Positions 18,703-28,500 of a stretch of DNA of 33,955 nucleotides are shown piece after piece. This DNA is from Dichotomocladium elegans (lineage: Eukaryota; Mucoromycota; Mucoromycetes; Mucorales; Lichtheimiaceae). How positions within the stretch are numbered: the stretch's first letter is position 1; each line of letters begins with the position of its first letter. The stretch covers positions 1 to 33,955 of the forward strand of contig JAIXMN010000075.1 in the NCBI GenBank assembly GCA_025716815.1, written 5' to 3'. Under the pieces are notes generated by a model that saw only the letters and a program-made list of their open reading frames with translations, searched no databases and was not told the origin of the DNA. A program made the position numbers and the translations under genes.

Positions 18703-18999
18703 GTGTTAAAGGGCCGGTTCCAAAGTTTGCGTGGTCTACGAATCGTTATTGGCAAAGGAGCTGATAGAAGGAAGGACCATGCACGTGCTGTCCTATGGTT
18801 TCACGCCTGTGCAATCTTGCATAACATTTTGTTGGTTGATGGTGATCCTCTCGATTGGAGAAACGATACTATTGGAGATAGTAATCTGGACGACGAGAGG
18901 GAGGAAGAAGGCGTGCGTGTCCACAGTACACAGATGTTTTCATCTGGCGAAGCGAAAAGAGAATATATAAAAAACCTAGTTCTTCAGGCTATGGAATAA
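18700..18999 (+). pseudogene. Harbinger (DDE_Tnp_4/HARBI1-like) transposase tail
   Basis: About 100 residues beginning GVLKGRFQSLRGLRIVIG, with ARAVLWFHACAILHNILL and an acidic tail (DDEREEEGVRV), ending TAA 18997-18999. GVLKGRF and the HACAILHN helix are typical of the C-terminus of HARBI1-like nucleases, just after the third catalytic acidic residue. That residue and everything before it are lost at the junction with element 4. An open frame reaching back to 18643 is chimeric: its first ~19 residues are antisense of gag. AATAAA overlaps the stop. Confidence 0.8.
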
Positions 19000-19539
19000 T
19001 AAAAGATTATCAGTTGAATAATGATAATTCAGTTTCAAAATATTCTGTTTGGTATCGATCGTCGACGCGTGTCCAGCAGGTCAAGTATATACGCACTTCT
19101 TCTCAAATGTCCATCATTCATTAGTAATAAACATAATTATTTATCTTATTTCTTCGTTTCTCTTCCTATCTGATTCATCTCCTAGCATCTATGCTTCTTA
19201 TCAATTCTATTCCAGTACTATTCCAATCTTGCTTGATAATTTTTGCTTCCTCTTGTCCATCACACTTCCATATTTTGCTTGTAACTCTGTCCTGTGCTGT
19301 CTTGCTGCAACGCACTTAGCATTTTTTTTACCAGTACTGCTTCGATTCCTCTTTTCCTTCTTTCACTCCAATACAAACCTACGCCTATCACTTTCTATTA
19401 CAGAAATATTCCTAGAACTCCTACAGGGAAGACCAGGTATTCAAGTAAGATACTAAGTAACTATTCAGATATGGTACTATGCACGTCTATCAATCATATA
19501 TTTATTGAAGTAGCGTTACTATAGCTATATATAATAACT
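19000..19539. other. Non-coding spacer between the two Harbinger genes
   Basis: A/T- and C/T-rich intergenic sequence between two convergent genes. The AATAAA at the transposase stop is the only signal I can name. Plus-strand frames at 19049-19524 have a Phe/Ser/Leu-rich composition typical of chance frames in pyrimidine-rich DNA. Confidence 0.6.
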
Positions 19540-20652
19540 TCAATTCTCGTCTTCTTCTTGATAGCTCCCTCTTCTTCGCTTTCGTTGCTCAAGCTTACTT
19601 AGCTCGAGCCTTAACATCAAGGAGCGTTCCTGGGACTCTTGCAGCCTTACTGCAATTTCCTGCTGTAACAGCAGCATTCTAGCCTTCTCCAAGTCTATTT
19701 GCTGCTTCAATCGCTCCTTCTCCATTTCCGCCCGATGCTTCATCTTTTCTCTCTCCAGCTCCATTTTCATTTCGCCAAGCTGGAGAAGAGATTCCGCAAG
19801 CGTTGCGCCACCGCGGCGTCTCTTGGTGGTACTGTAATGGCAGGTCTACTGGGATCAATGCTGCTACTAGTGCGACGAGGGATCGCCATTGCCGGGACAG
19901 AAATCGGTGCAGCGATTGCGTTACCGACATTGTTGCTGCTATCCCTTTCGTCTTCAGAGAATTCCATATCACTGTGGGTACTTGCTGTAGCAGCTGCAGC
20001 ACGACCAGGAGTTACTATCCCCTCGTTTATCGTTGCATCTTGATCTGCTAAAATCTCGTCAGCCTCATCGGACGCTCCGAGTGATAAAGTGGTTTCTCCA
20101 TCTGTACTCGGCAAAAGGAGCATCTCCGCTTCAGTTGCAACGCTTTCACGGGCAGAATCTGCACGGTACGGGGGACAAGCTCTAGCTCTATCGCGGGCAA
20201 ACTCGTCGATCTCGAAATAAAACGTACAATGTTCAATGACCTTATCTATAATTCATCATTAGACTATGCGTTAAAGTGACATTTTAAATTGCCATATTCA
20301 AACCTTTGATATGCCGAATCTTAAGCTTTTCATCGTCATCATTGATTCCTTCACCTGTAGATGATAAAAAGTCGCGCGCCTTGATATATGACGCCTCGAG
20401 CTTTTTAATCTTGGTGTGTACAGGCCCATCGTCAACTCTGATTCCCTTTTTGCGCAGCTCATCTGCACAATTGCTTGCGACTTCCTTCTTCTTCTTGTCG
20501 CTACCGTCGCTACCACGATACTGTCTGTAGCACATACCACCATTTTCGCCAAGGATTGATATTAATGCAAGCGTGCGTTCTTGGTCCCATACATAGTAGC
20601 CACGAGTTGTCGCGTCGTTGGATTTGGTTGGGTGGGTATTGGAAGAGGACAT
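19540..20652 (-). pseudogene. Harbinger-associated Myb/SANT-like protein gene (one intron, one frameshift)
   Basis: Exon 1 (20652-20304) starts MSSSNTHPTKSND and holds a trihelix/SANT-like domain: YYVWDQERTLALISIL, a Lys-rich segment, then VHTKIKKLEASYIKARDFL. A 58-nt intron (20303-20246, GTTTGA...TATAG) joins in phase to exon 2 (from 20245), which is acidic and Ala/Ser/Pro-rich and stops at TGA 19769-19767. The next frame starts at ATG 19770, overlapping that stop, and encodes a long charged coiled coil (MKMELEREKMKHRAEMEKE ... KLEQRKRRRGSY). The coiled coil reads as a natural continuation, so a 1-nt deletion near 19770 is likely; stop-restart at ATGA is the alternative. In known Harbinger elements such a protein brings the transposase to the DNA ends. 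Confidence 0.65.
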
Positions 20653-20929
20653 AATACAGTGGATAATTAATTGGCGAAAAGCTGTCAAGTTGAGGTGCCT
20701 TTTATATTTATTACTTGCTATCCATTTGACATAGCATTCTTCTAGAAGTATTCAGCTACTTTATTAGGAAAAAGAGTTCTGCGGATTTTAGAGAAATCCG
20801 TCGAAAAAGAAGGTCTGGGAAAATCTGCAAAGATTTTTGCCCTAGCCAATTAGAAGCATCGATGACGGATTTTCAAAAATCTGCGATTTCTAAAATCCAC
20901 CAAAATCTGCTTATTTGAGACCCCCTAAT

Positions 20930-22558
20930 ATGTTTTCCTTCGCTTCCATTAGAGGGAACTGGGACGAGCAATTGGCAAATGGGTCAAATGGTGTTTCAAC
21001 TTTCAGGATCAATGGTGCCATGTAGCACCGCATCGGATTGCTGAGAGCTGAGAATTACAACAACACCAGGTTTTCACAGATCTACTTTGCCGACACGACT
21101 GACCAACTGGGGCTAAGGACATCTATGTTTGCAGACCTCAACACGGATACAATCGCACTTCTCCAGCAGGTCATGGAACGTGACAACCCCTTCGTCCGAT
21201 CATACATATCTGCAGCAGAGCGCTATCGAGATTTACCTATAGGAAGTCTCCAGGCTACGATTCGCACTGCGCGTCATATGGGCAGGCGTTACGATCCGCA
21301 ATCTCACCCAGAAGTCACTGCTTTAGTTGTCGAGCAATCCACTGACGGACGGGTCGATCCACATGACATCATGCTCCATGACAGGGCAGGTGGAGCTCTT
21401 GAGACCATCAGCTCCCTGCACTCAGCATATATTCCGCTCCATTATGTTCTCATGTTCCCATTTGGAGATCAGGGGTGGTATGGCAGAATGCAATGCCAGA
21501 ACAATGCTGGTGACACTGAAGAGATCACTCTACGTGAGTATTGCGCCTATATGCTCATGGTATGTGACGGGGCCCAAAAGACATACCACCATTATTTTGG
21601 TAGACTTTTTCAACAAATGGTGGTGGATAATTATGTCCGAATTGAGAGCAGCCACCTCAATTATCTCCGCAGCAACCAGGACGATCTACGTAGCGAACTC
21701 TATCGTGATATTGGTGACGGGACAGACCCTCGACAAGTTGGCCGATCTATAGTCTTACCCTCCAGTTTCACTGGAGGACCACGATATATGAAGCAAGTGC
21801 TTCAAGACTCCCTGGCTATCACACATGTTCGCGGCAATCCCAGTCTCTTTATCACCTTTACCTGCAACCCAAAGTGGCCTGAGATTACTGATGAGCTTTT
21901 TCCTGGACAGACTGCCTCTGACCGCCCAGACCTTTGCGCCCGTGTCTTCAACATGAAGATGAAGCATATGATCAAGCACATCAGAGAATCAAAATGCTTT
22001 GGCCGTGTTGAGGGATATATTGCAACTGTGGAATTCCAAAAGCGTGGTTTACCCCATGTCCATATGCTATTCATTCTCCACCGACAGGACTGACCCAGGA
22101 ATCCATCCGCCTATGATAAATTTGTGTGCGCAGAATTGCCTGACCCAGTCGCTCACCCACAGCTGTATCATACTGTCACGTCGACAATGATCCATGGCCC
22201 ATGTGGACCTCATAGCCGGTTTCCATGCTGTGCAGCAACGGGACAGTGCGAGAAGGGATATCCGAAAAGCTTTTGCTCAGAGACACGCGACAGCAGAGAC
22301 GGCTATCCTGTATATCGGAGGCGCAATAACACCGGCCAAGGATACTTCTTGGGAGAACAGCGCGGCGAGGCAGACAATCGCTGGGTGATTCCTTACAACC
22401 CTTACCTCAGCCATATGTATGATTCACACATCAATGTTGAAATCTGCATGACCGCCCGCGCTGTCAAGTACATTTGCAAATATATCACCAAGGGTACAGA
22501 CCAAGCCCAACTTGAGATTGCTTCTGCGACTGCCACAGACCCAGTATCAGAATGCCAG
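20930..22558 (+). pseudogene. Helitron Rep (HUH endonuclease) half
   Basis: The frame enters as NMFSFASIRGNWDEQ right after the Harbinger end. A TAG at 21023-21025 interrupts the conserved FRINGAM-x-HRIG segment. The Rep core follows: FITFTCNPKWPEI (motif 1), EFQKRGLPHVHMLF with the metal-binding His-x-His (motif 2), a TGA at 22091-22093, then VKYICKYITKG with the two tyrosines of motif 3. In Helitrons this enzyme nicks and joins single DNA strands during rolling-circle transposition. All three motifs survive; the two nonsense codons do not allow a full product. Confidence 0.88.
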
Positions 22559-22617
22559 GTATGTTAGTAAAACCGTAGACGTACATGATTAAGAATTTGC
22601 TAACGAAAACGTCCAAG
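22559..22617 (+). other. Intron-like segment in the Helitron gene
   Basis: GTATGT at 22559, CTAAC near 22600 and AAG at 22615-22617 give a 59-nt intron of the size seen elsewhere here. The protein homology resumes as RYIGPSEAIW from 22616, one nucleotide out of phase with this splice. So either a 1-nt insertion lies near 22555 or the segment is a decayed intron. Confidence 0.5.
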
Positions 22618-24954
22618 GTATATTGGCCCATCTGAAGCGATCTGGCATACTCTTAAGTTCGACCTCCACATGCACGATCCACCAGTTGTACGGCTACAGA
22701 TACATCTTCCGTCAGAGCAGTATGTGACGTTCCATGCATCAATGTCACAAGAACAGTTCGACGCTGTAAGACAAATGGCGGCAATGGGGACAACACTCCT
22801 CGGCGTCTTTGCTCTCTGCGCCCAGGATGAATTCGCCCGCACACTCTGCTACTCGGAAGTTCCCTACCATTACACATGGGACCAGCAGAACCGCCAGTGG
22901 AGACGACGAGCTAGAAACGAGATCGCCAACGTAGTACCGCGCATCTATTCCGTAGGACTTTCTAACATGCCTCTCTACTGCCTTCGTTTGCTCTTACTCC
23001 GTATCCCAGGTCCAACAAGTTTTGCTGCGCTGCTTGCTAATGGTGACGATGCCCCACACCCGACATTCGAGGCAGCAGCGCTTGCACGTGGTTATTTGGA
23101 GTCTGACGAGGAATGGGATCATGCCATGACCGAGACATCACTCACCAGATCGGCATCATCCCTACGCAGACTTTTCACATGCATCCTGATGTACTGCTCA
23201 CCTGCCGATCCTCTTCAGTTGTGGGACAATCACCGCGAGAGGATGGCAGACGATTATTTCTTTCAGCTCAGACGGGATAAGCAGTTGCAGAACGAACAAG
23301 ACCTGGAGCAAGCCAACATTGACCGGATTTACCAGCGCACACTTGGCGACATTGACGTATGGTTACAAGCCGCAGGACATCGGCTGTCAGATTATCCCTC
23401 CTTGCCTCAGGAATATCTGTCAACCCTTTATGAGGATGTCCTGCCTGTCCACGCACTTGCCCACGCCGAGTTTGCCGAGTACCCTGCTGATGAATAATCC
23501 ACCATCAACACGAACTTGGTGAATACACTCAATGACGATCAGCGAGCTGCATACAATACAATCGTTACTGCTATCCGTGAGCAGTCTGCCTGCCCTCCTG
23601 CTCCCCGCATCTTCTTCCTAGATGGTCCTGGCAGTACATGAAAATCCCAGGTCTTCAAGGCTCTGTTGAGTTACGTGCGCTCTCAGCAGCAGATTGCTCT
23701 GCCGGTTGCTTCTTCTGGAATTGCTGCCATCCTGCTCCCCGGTGGTCAGACCGCGCATAGCCATTTTAAGATCCCATTGAATGCTGACGAGAATAGTACC
23801 TGCTATATCAGCCTCACAAGTTCGCATGCCCATCTCATAAAAGAAGCTTCTGTAATTATTTGGGATGAGGCCGTCATGAGCATCAAGCACAATTTTGAGG
23901 CGGTCGATAAGACGCTCAAGGATATCATGGTGCCCGCAACTCCGCCTGCGAACGTGTTCCTTTCGGTGGTAAGGTTGTCGTGTTCAGTGGGGACTTTCGC
24001 CAGCTGCTTCCGATTATCAAGAAGGGAAATCACTCCGAGATTGTCACTGGGACAATTCAATCAGCTTCTTTTTGGAGGGATGTTTGCATCCTCCCACTGA
24101 CAATCAACATGCGCGTAAGAAATGCTGGCCCTGGAGCTGCTAACTTTGCTGATTTCCTCCTTGCCGTTGGTGACAGCTGACCACCGCATGATCAGAGCAT
24201 TGAGATCCCTTCAGAATGGCTCATTCGGACTGACAATAGCATGGATTTAATCCTTGCTATTTATCTTGACATTCGCGTAGCAAATCCACAGCCCGATCAG
24301 TTCTGCGATGGTGCCATCCTTGCCGCCAAGAACTCCGACGTGGATGCGATCAACCAGCAGGCATTCGAAATCTTCCCAGGCGAAGCTGTACATTACAATT
24401 CAAATGACCGCATTCTGGACGGTGATGATCCAGCTGCTGCCACAGGAGATTTCCCCCCTGAGTTCCTCAATTCCCTTGACTGTCCAGGTATTCCTCCACA
24501 TCGTCTGGAGCTCAAAGTCGGGATGCCACTGGTTCTATTGCGCAACCTCGACCCAGATGCAGGGCTTTGCAATGGGACTAAGCTCTTTGTCACAAGGCTT
24601 CTGGACAATTGCGTTGGCGTCAGGCTCTTAGTGCAAAGCAACAATGGCCCAGAGCTCTTTCTTCCGAGGATTCCGTTGTCTTCCAATGAAGGTGAGCTGC
24701 CTTTTATTCTCTGCCGCCGCCAATTCCCAGTCCGCCTTGCATTTGCCATGACCATCCACAAGGCTCAAGGACAGACATTATCACGTGTCGGTCTTCGTCT
24801 CCACGAGCTGGTGTTTGCTCATGGACAACTATATGTAGCTCTCTCGCGCACCACGGACCCAGGCAACCTGCGTATTTCCATTCCTATGGATGGGAGCACT
24901 GACATCCATACAACGCCCAACGTCGTCTATCCTGAAGTCCTGCTACGCCGATGA
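22616..24954 (+). pseudogene. Helitron Pif1-like helicase half (three nonsense codons, one frameshift)
   Basis: RYIGPSEAIWHTLKFDLH leads into the linker region typical of Helitrons. TAA at 23495-23497 breaks it before NTLNDDQRAAYNTI (helicase start). Walker A reads FLDGPGST then TGA (23639-23641) in place of the Gly, then KS. Walker B is IIWDEAVM; the next motif VVVFSGDFRQLLPI is reached only after a 1-nt frameshift near 23957. Another TGA lies at 24178-24180. The rest is clean: LELKVGMPLVLLRNLDP, FAMTIHKAQGQTLSRVGL and QLYVALSRTTDP (motifs V and VI), ending TGA 24952-24954. The helicase would unwind the element during replication. Confidence 0.88.
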
Positions 24955-25130
24955 TTAGCGTCATTATGTCATTTATGCACAGATACATGTATACACTCCT
25001 TTAACTTATGCTCTATGATTTTCTCCATTCCATTATGCTTTTTTCAGCAATAAAGTATATTGTTATTCTTTCATGACAGACTCAAATCGAAATTCATCTC
25101 TAGCTTTTTCCACGTGACTCAGCGGGGGGT

Positions 25131-25155
25131 CTAGGGGGGTTTACCCCCCAGCTAG
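25131..25155 (+). other. Helitron 3' terminus: hairpin plus CTAG
   Basis: GGGGGG (25134-25139), loop TTTA, CCCCCC (25144-25149), then AG and CTAG (25152-25155). A short GC-rich hairpin a few bases before a CTRR terminus is the diagnostic Helitron 3' end. A second G-run (25123-25128) lies just upstream. The base after CTAG is C, not the T expected for canonical A^T insertion. Confidence 0.8.
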
Positions 25156-25585
25156 CCGAATTCTCTGAAGCCCAGGAGGTGACTGACATGTAGCGTAGCA
25201 GAGGGGCTCAGTCAACAGATGGGCGAAAGAGGCTGAAGGCTAGTTCTGAGGAATGATCATGTTGGGTTTAAGGTGCTTGATGAAAACTTCCTATTAATAG
25301 ATAGAGCTGCCAAGCCAATATGGGCACAAGTGCCAAAAAGCTCGTTTGTGTCATATACAGTATGTGTAATACCAACAGTTTGGACCATGATGACCGATTG
25401 AAACCAATATATTCTGCCAAGACGAATGATTGCGTCTGCCGAGGCAGAAAAGATACAATATGATATTCAGGTTGAAGTATTTGGTTTTTATTTATAGCTT
25501 GGACAAAAGGTATATAATGGTAGCACTGTAACCGGAAGAATGCTGTATCATTATTTACCTCTTACCTTTCTGAGTACAGCCGACC
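25156..25585 (+). promoter_or_regulatory. Intergenic region and probable promoter of the Tnp2-type gene
   Basis: 430 bp with no convincing frame. TATATAATGG at 25511-25520 is a good TATA element 75 bp before the start codon. I looked for CACTA-type termini here and saw none, so the left end of the element carrying the next gene is not defined. Confidence 0.45.
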
Positions 25586-28500
25586 ATGACCAACAACAGA
25601 ACCCATATTTGTGTTTGCTCACTATGCGTGCACCGAAATCCTGAGATGGGATACGCGTATGTGACGGAGCGAACATATAATGAACATATTCAGGCTAGTG
25701 CGCGAGCGGCTACTGCTGCTATCGTTGCTTCAAGTCACGGTGGCGGTAAGATAATGAATGGTGCGTGTGGTACTAAAAGCAGCCAAACTGATATGCCGAA
25801 AATAGATGGTGATACACCCATGCAACTTGACGGCGATGTCAATAGTGAGACTGACGCCAGGCAATATCTGTCAGAACTTGACAACGGTATGTTAACGCCA
25901 GTGGTCACGAGCAGAAACAAATACTGATTTTTCTACAACAGGAGAACTGCCAGTTGAAAGTTTTGACATCGAACATGACATTGCTGAACATGACGATTTA
26001 AATGAAGCCGTTGACATTGAGTTTGACCGCATTGTTGACGATGAAGAGGGTTTGTAAAAGAAAAGAAGGAAAAAAAGGAGTTAGATTAACGATATTATCA
26101 TTAGACCAGCGCCCGACCACCCATGCCAGCATCCTTGATCATATTCCTCACCCTCTGTTGTTCGCGTTTGTCTTCCTCGTGCTGTTCCAGTTACATCACA
26201 CGTCTGAGAGAGTAGCAGTCATCCTTATCACCTTTGCTGTCGCACTGGTTCAAGCCTTTACTGATAATCCCTTCATCTTGGTTCCAGAAACAATCACAAG
26301 CTTGCGAAAATGGATTGGCTTTGATCGTCTCACAAATGATCTCCAAATGTACAGTGCGTGCTCCAAATGCCATGCCATTTACCCGTTGCCTGGCCCCCAA
26401 ACATGCATAAATGAAAGTCGGCGCATGAATGGCGATCTTTGCGGCGCCACATTATTGAAGTCGACGTTGAGCAATCCATATAATCGGATACCGATCAAGC
26501 AGTATGCCTACTATCCACTTCGTCAAAGCTTGGCATGGCTTTTCAAACGAGAAGGCTTTGAGCAGAAGATAACAGAGTGGGAGCATCGTCAATACCAGCC
26601 AGGAGTGTTCAGCGATGTTTATGACGGTGTACGATGGCGTTCTCTTCGCAATCCAGACAATGGACTTCCTTTTGTCGAAACTCCTTGCTCGTTGATGCTT
26701 ACATTGAACGTCGACTGGTTTGCCCCTTTTGATAGTGGGTATTCATGCGGTGCAATCTACCTTATCGTCAACAACTTGCCTCGCGCAGAGCTAGGGTTTC
26801 TCATTGACAGATCTGGATCGGATTGGATCCAATCTGGATCCACACCGCAGATCGAATTGCTCACACCGGATCCGATCCGTTTGCTAAACGGATTGCAAAT
26901 TGCAATCCGGATCCACACCGCTTCAATCCGTCCCAATCCGTCCCAATCCGTGATCCATAATGCTGAAATGAGGAGATTTATTAAAACACATCAATAGAGC
27001 GAAATTGGAAAGAATATGGCCATTCGGCAGTACTGTCAGAACGGAGAAAGGTGAAAACCGAAGTTGATTTTAAGATGACATTAGCAGTTGTAGCAAAAAA
27101 TTAAGCGTCAAAGAACAAAAAATCCCAATAGGAATTAAAAAAGTTGGAAGGTTTGATCCATAGAAGGCAAAGTGGTATAATTGCTGACGCGGGAGCCATT
27201 TGGAACGCTTCTGATGTCTGGCAGAATGGCTTCAGACTAGCTAGTTATGCCTATGGTTGTGGCTGGGTGACGGTCACAAGCTGAACAATTTAATTTTGCA
27301 CCCATGCCCACCATATTTCAAAGCTAGTCTGCCTTCAGAGTAACCGCGTATGTAATTGTACTGCGAAACCAGCAACAAAGTATTATTAATCGATGTTAAT
27401 TGCTGCAATTACAGCGACGCGAAAGCTTTTTTTATTTATTTACGAGACTCACGCTTAAGGTGACATCTTTCTAGCATAAACAATCTTCTTTTAGTTTGCC
27501 GCCTGCTAACGCCCATCTACTCGCCGAAATATGTACACCACGAGTTGGCAAGTACACTCTTGCGAAGCTTTGCAGGATTGAGTCGATTTCTTGATGCTGG
27601 AATGTAATGCTTTGCTCGTGAAAATGTGTGCTCCAAACCGACTGACGATGCTGGTATTGCCAGGTATCTGCGCGCCATTGTCTTCAGCTCTTTCCATTCG
27701 TTCACCTCGCCGCGCCAGTAGTTGAGAACAAGCTCCTGATTGACACCGTTTGTCTCATCAAATATACAATTGGCGGAGACGTATGCCTGCAGCTGGTCAG
27801 CAATCCTTTGCGGTCTCCTGATTAAGGCATCTGGATTGCAAATGGACGACTTATGACCAGCAATCGGCTTGTACGCTTCCCAGGTCGCTTGCACTTGCTC
27901 TTTCGCAACATCACCGAAGTGTCCCCAGTTCTTCTCCTCCCACCATTGGAATTTCAGCCGTGGATCCATAGCAGTCGCGACAGCGAAGGCATGTCCTTCG
28001 GCCTTGCAGTAGTAGCCTTTTAATTTTGCCCATCCACAGCGTGCTGCTTCTGGTAGCGCGGGCCATTCCTACGAATCAACATATAAGTTTGGTGTCTGGA
28101 ATCGCTTCACTGTAACCTCGCTTACATTTTTCCAGTCCTCCTCAAAGTTTTCCAGATGGTCAAGCAACCGGTTATATGAGAGAATTACAAGGTTCAAGGT
28201 GAGTGGGAATATGTATACTAAATCGAGGCGCAGGTTGCGTTTGTGATCATTGCTTGGTGAAAACCAAGAAATACTGATCGCTGGAAAATGAGAAAAGGAA
28301 ATACAGAAATATGGGGAAAAGCGCATGGCCGTGGAATGATTAATATGGAAGGAATATTTACTTTCGAGGAGTTTGCTTGATTTTTTTACCTTTCACGTTC
28401 TGCAAATATAAAACCTGAGATATCCTAAAAGAGATGTGTACTGAGCCAGCTTCACATCGAAATACTTCCAGCTATTATCTAAGGAGTCGGTCATTTCGCC

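Larger units (their letters stand above)
18700..20928. mobile_element. PIF/Harbinger element, left end missing
   Basis: It combines the two genes typical of this superfamily, a DDE transposase (plus strand, only the tail left) and a Myb/SANT-like protein (minus strand), in convergent order. The right end reads, on the minus strand, GGGGGTCTCAAATAAGCAG, next to TAA (20926-20928), the usual 3-bp Harbinger target. Helitron coding sequence starts in frame directly after it. About 165 bp inside the end is full of ATTTT/AAATCYGC-like short inverted repeats. The left end has been replaced by element 4. Confidence 0.7.
20929..25155 (+). mobile_element. Helitron, 5' part missing, 3' end present
   Basis: Rep/helicase coding sequence followed by about 200 bp of non-coding DNA and a typical Helitron 3' end (GC hairpin then CTAG). 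The 5' end is not in the window; the Harbinger element occupies its place. Stops and frameshifts make it a fossil. Confidence 0.85.

Noticed and set aside
18643..18999. 118-codon frame as an intact gene
   Set aside because: Its first ~19 codons are antisense of element 4 gag; only the part from 18700 is Harbinger.
19049..19524. Phe/Ser/Leu-rich plus-strand frames resembling membrane proteins
   Set aside because: They lie in pyrimidine-rich spacer DNA, overlap each other in two frames and show no conserved motif.
2611..24180. Recurrent in-frame TGA (2611, 22091, 23639, 24178): recoded TGA as sense
   Set aside because: Gag of element 3, both Harbinger-region and LINE frames and the Helitron gene end normally at TGA, and the Helitron also has TAG and TAA breaks. 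Decay explains it better.
25156..25585. CACTA-type terminus left of the Tnp2-type gene
   Set aside because: No CACTA terminal motif with an inverted partner was found between the Helitron end and the gene, nor clearly to the right.
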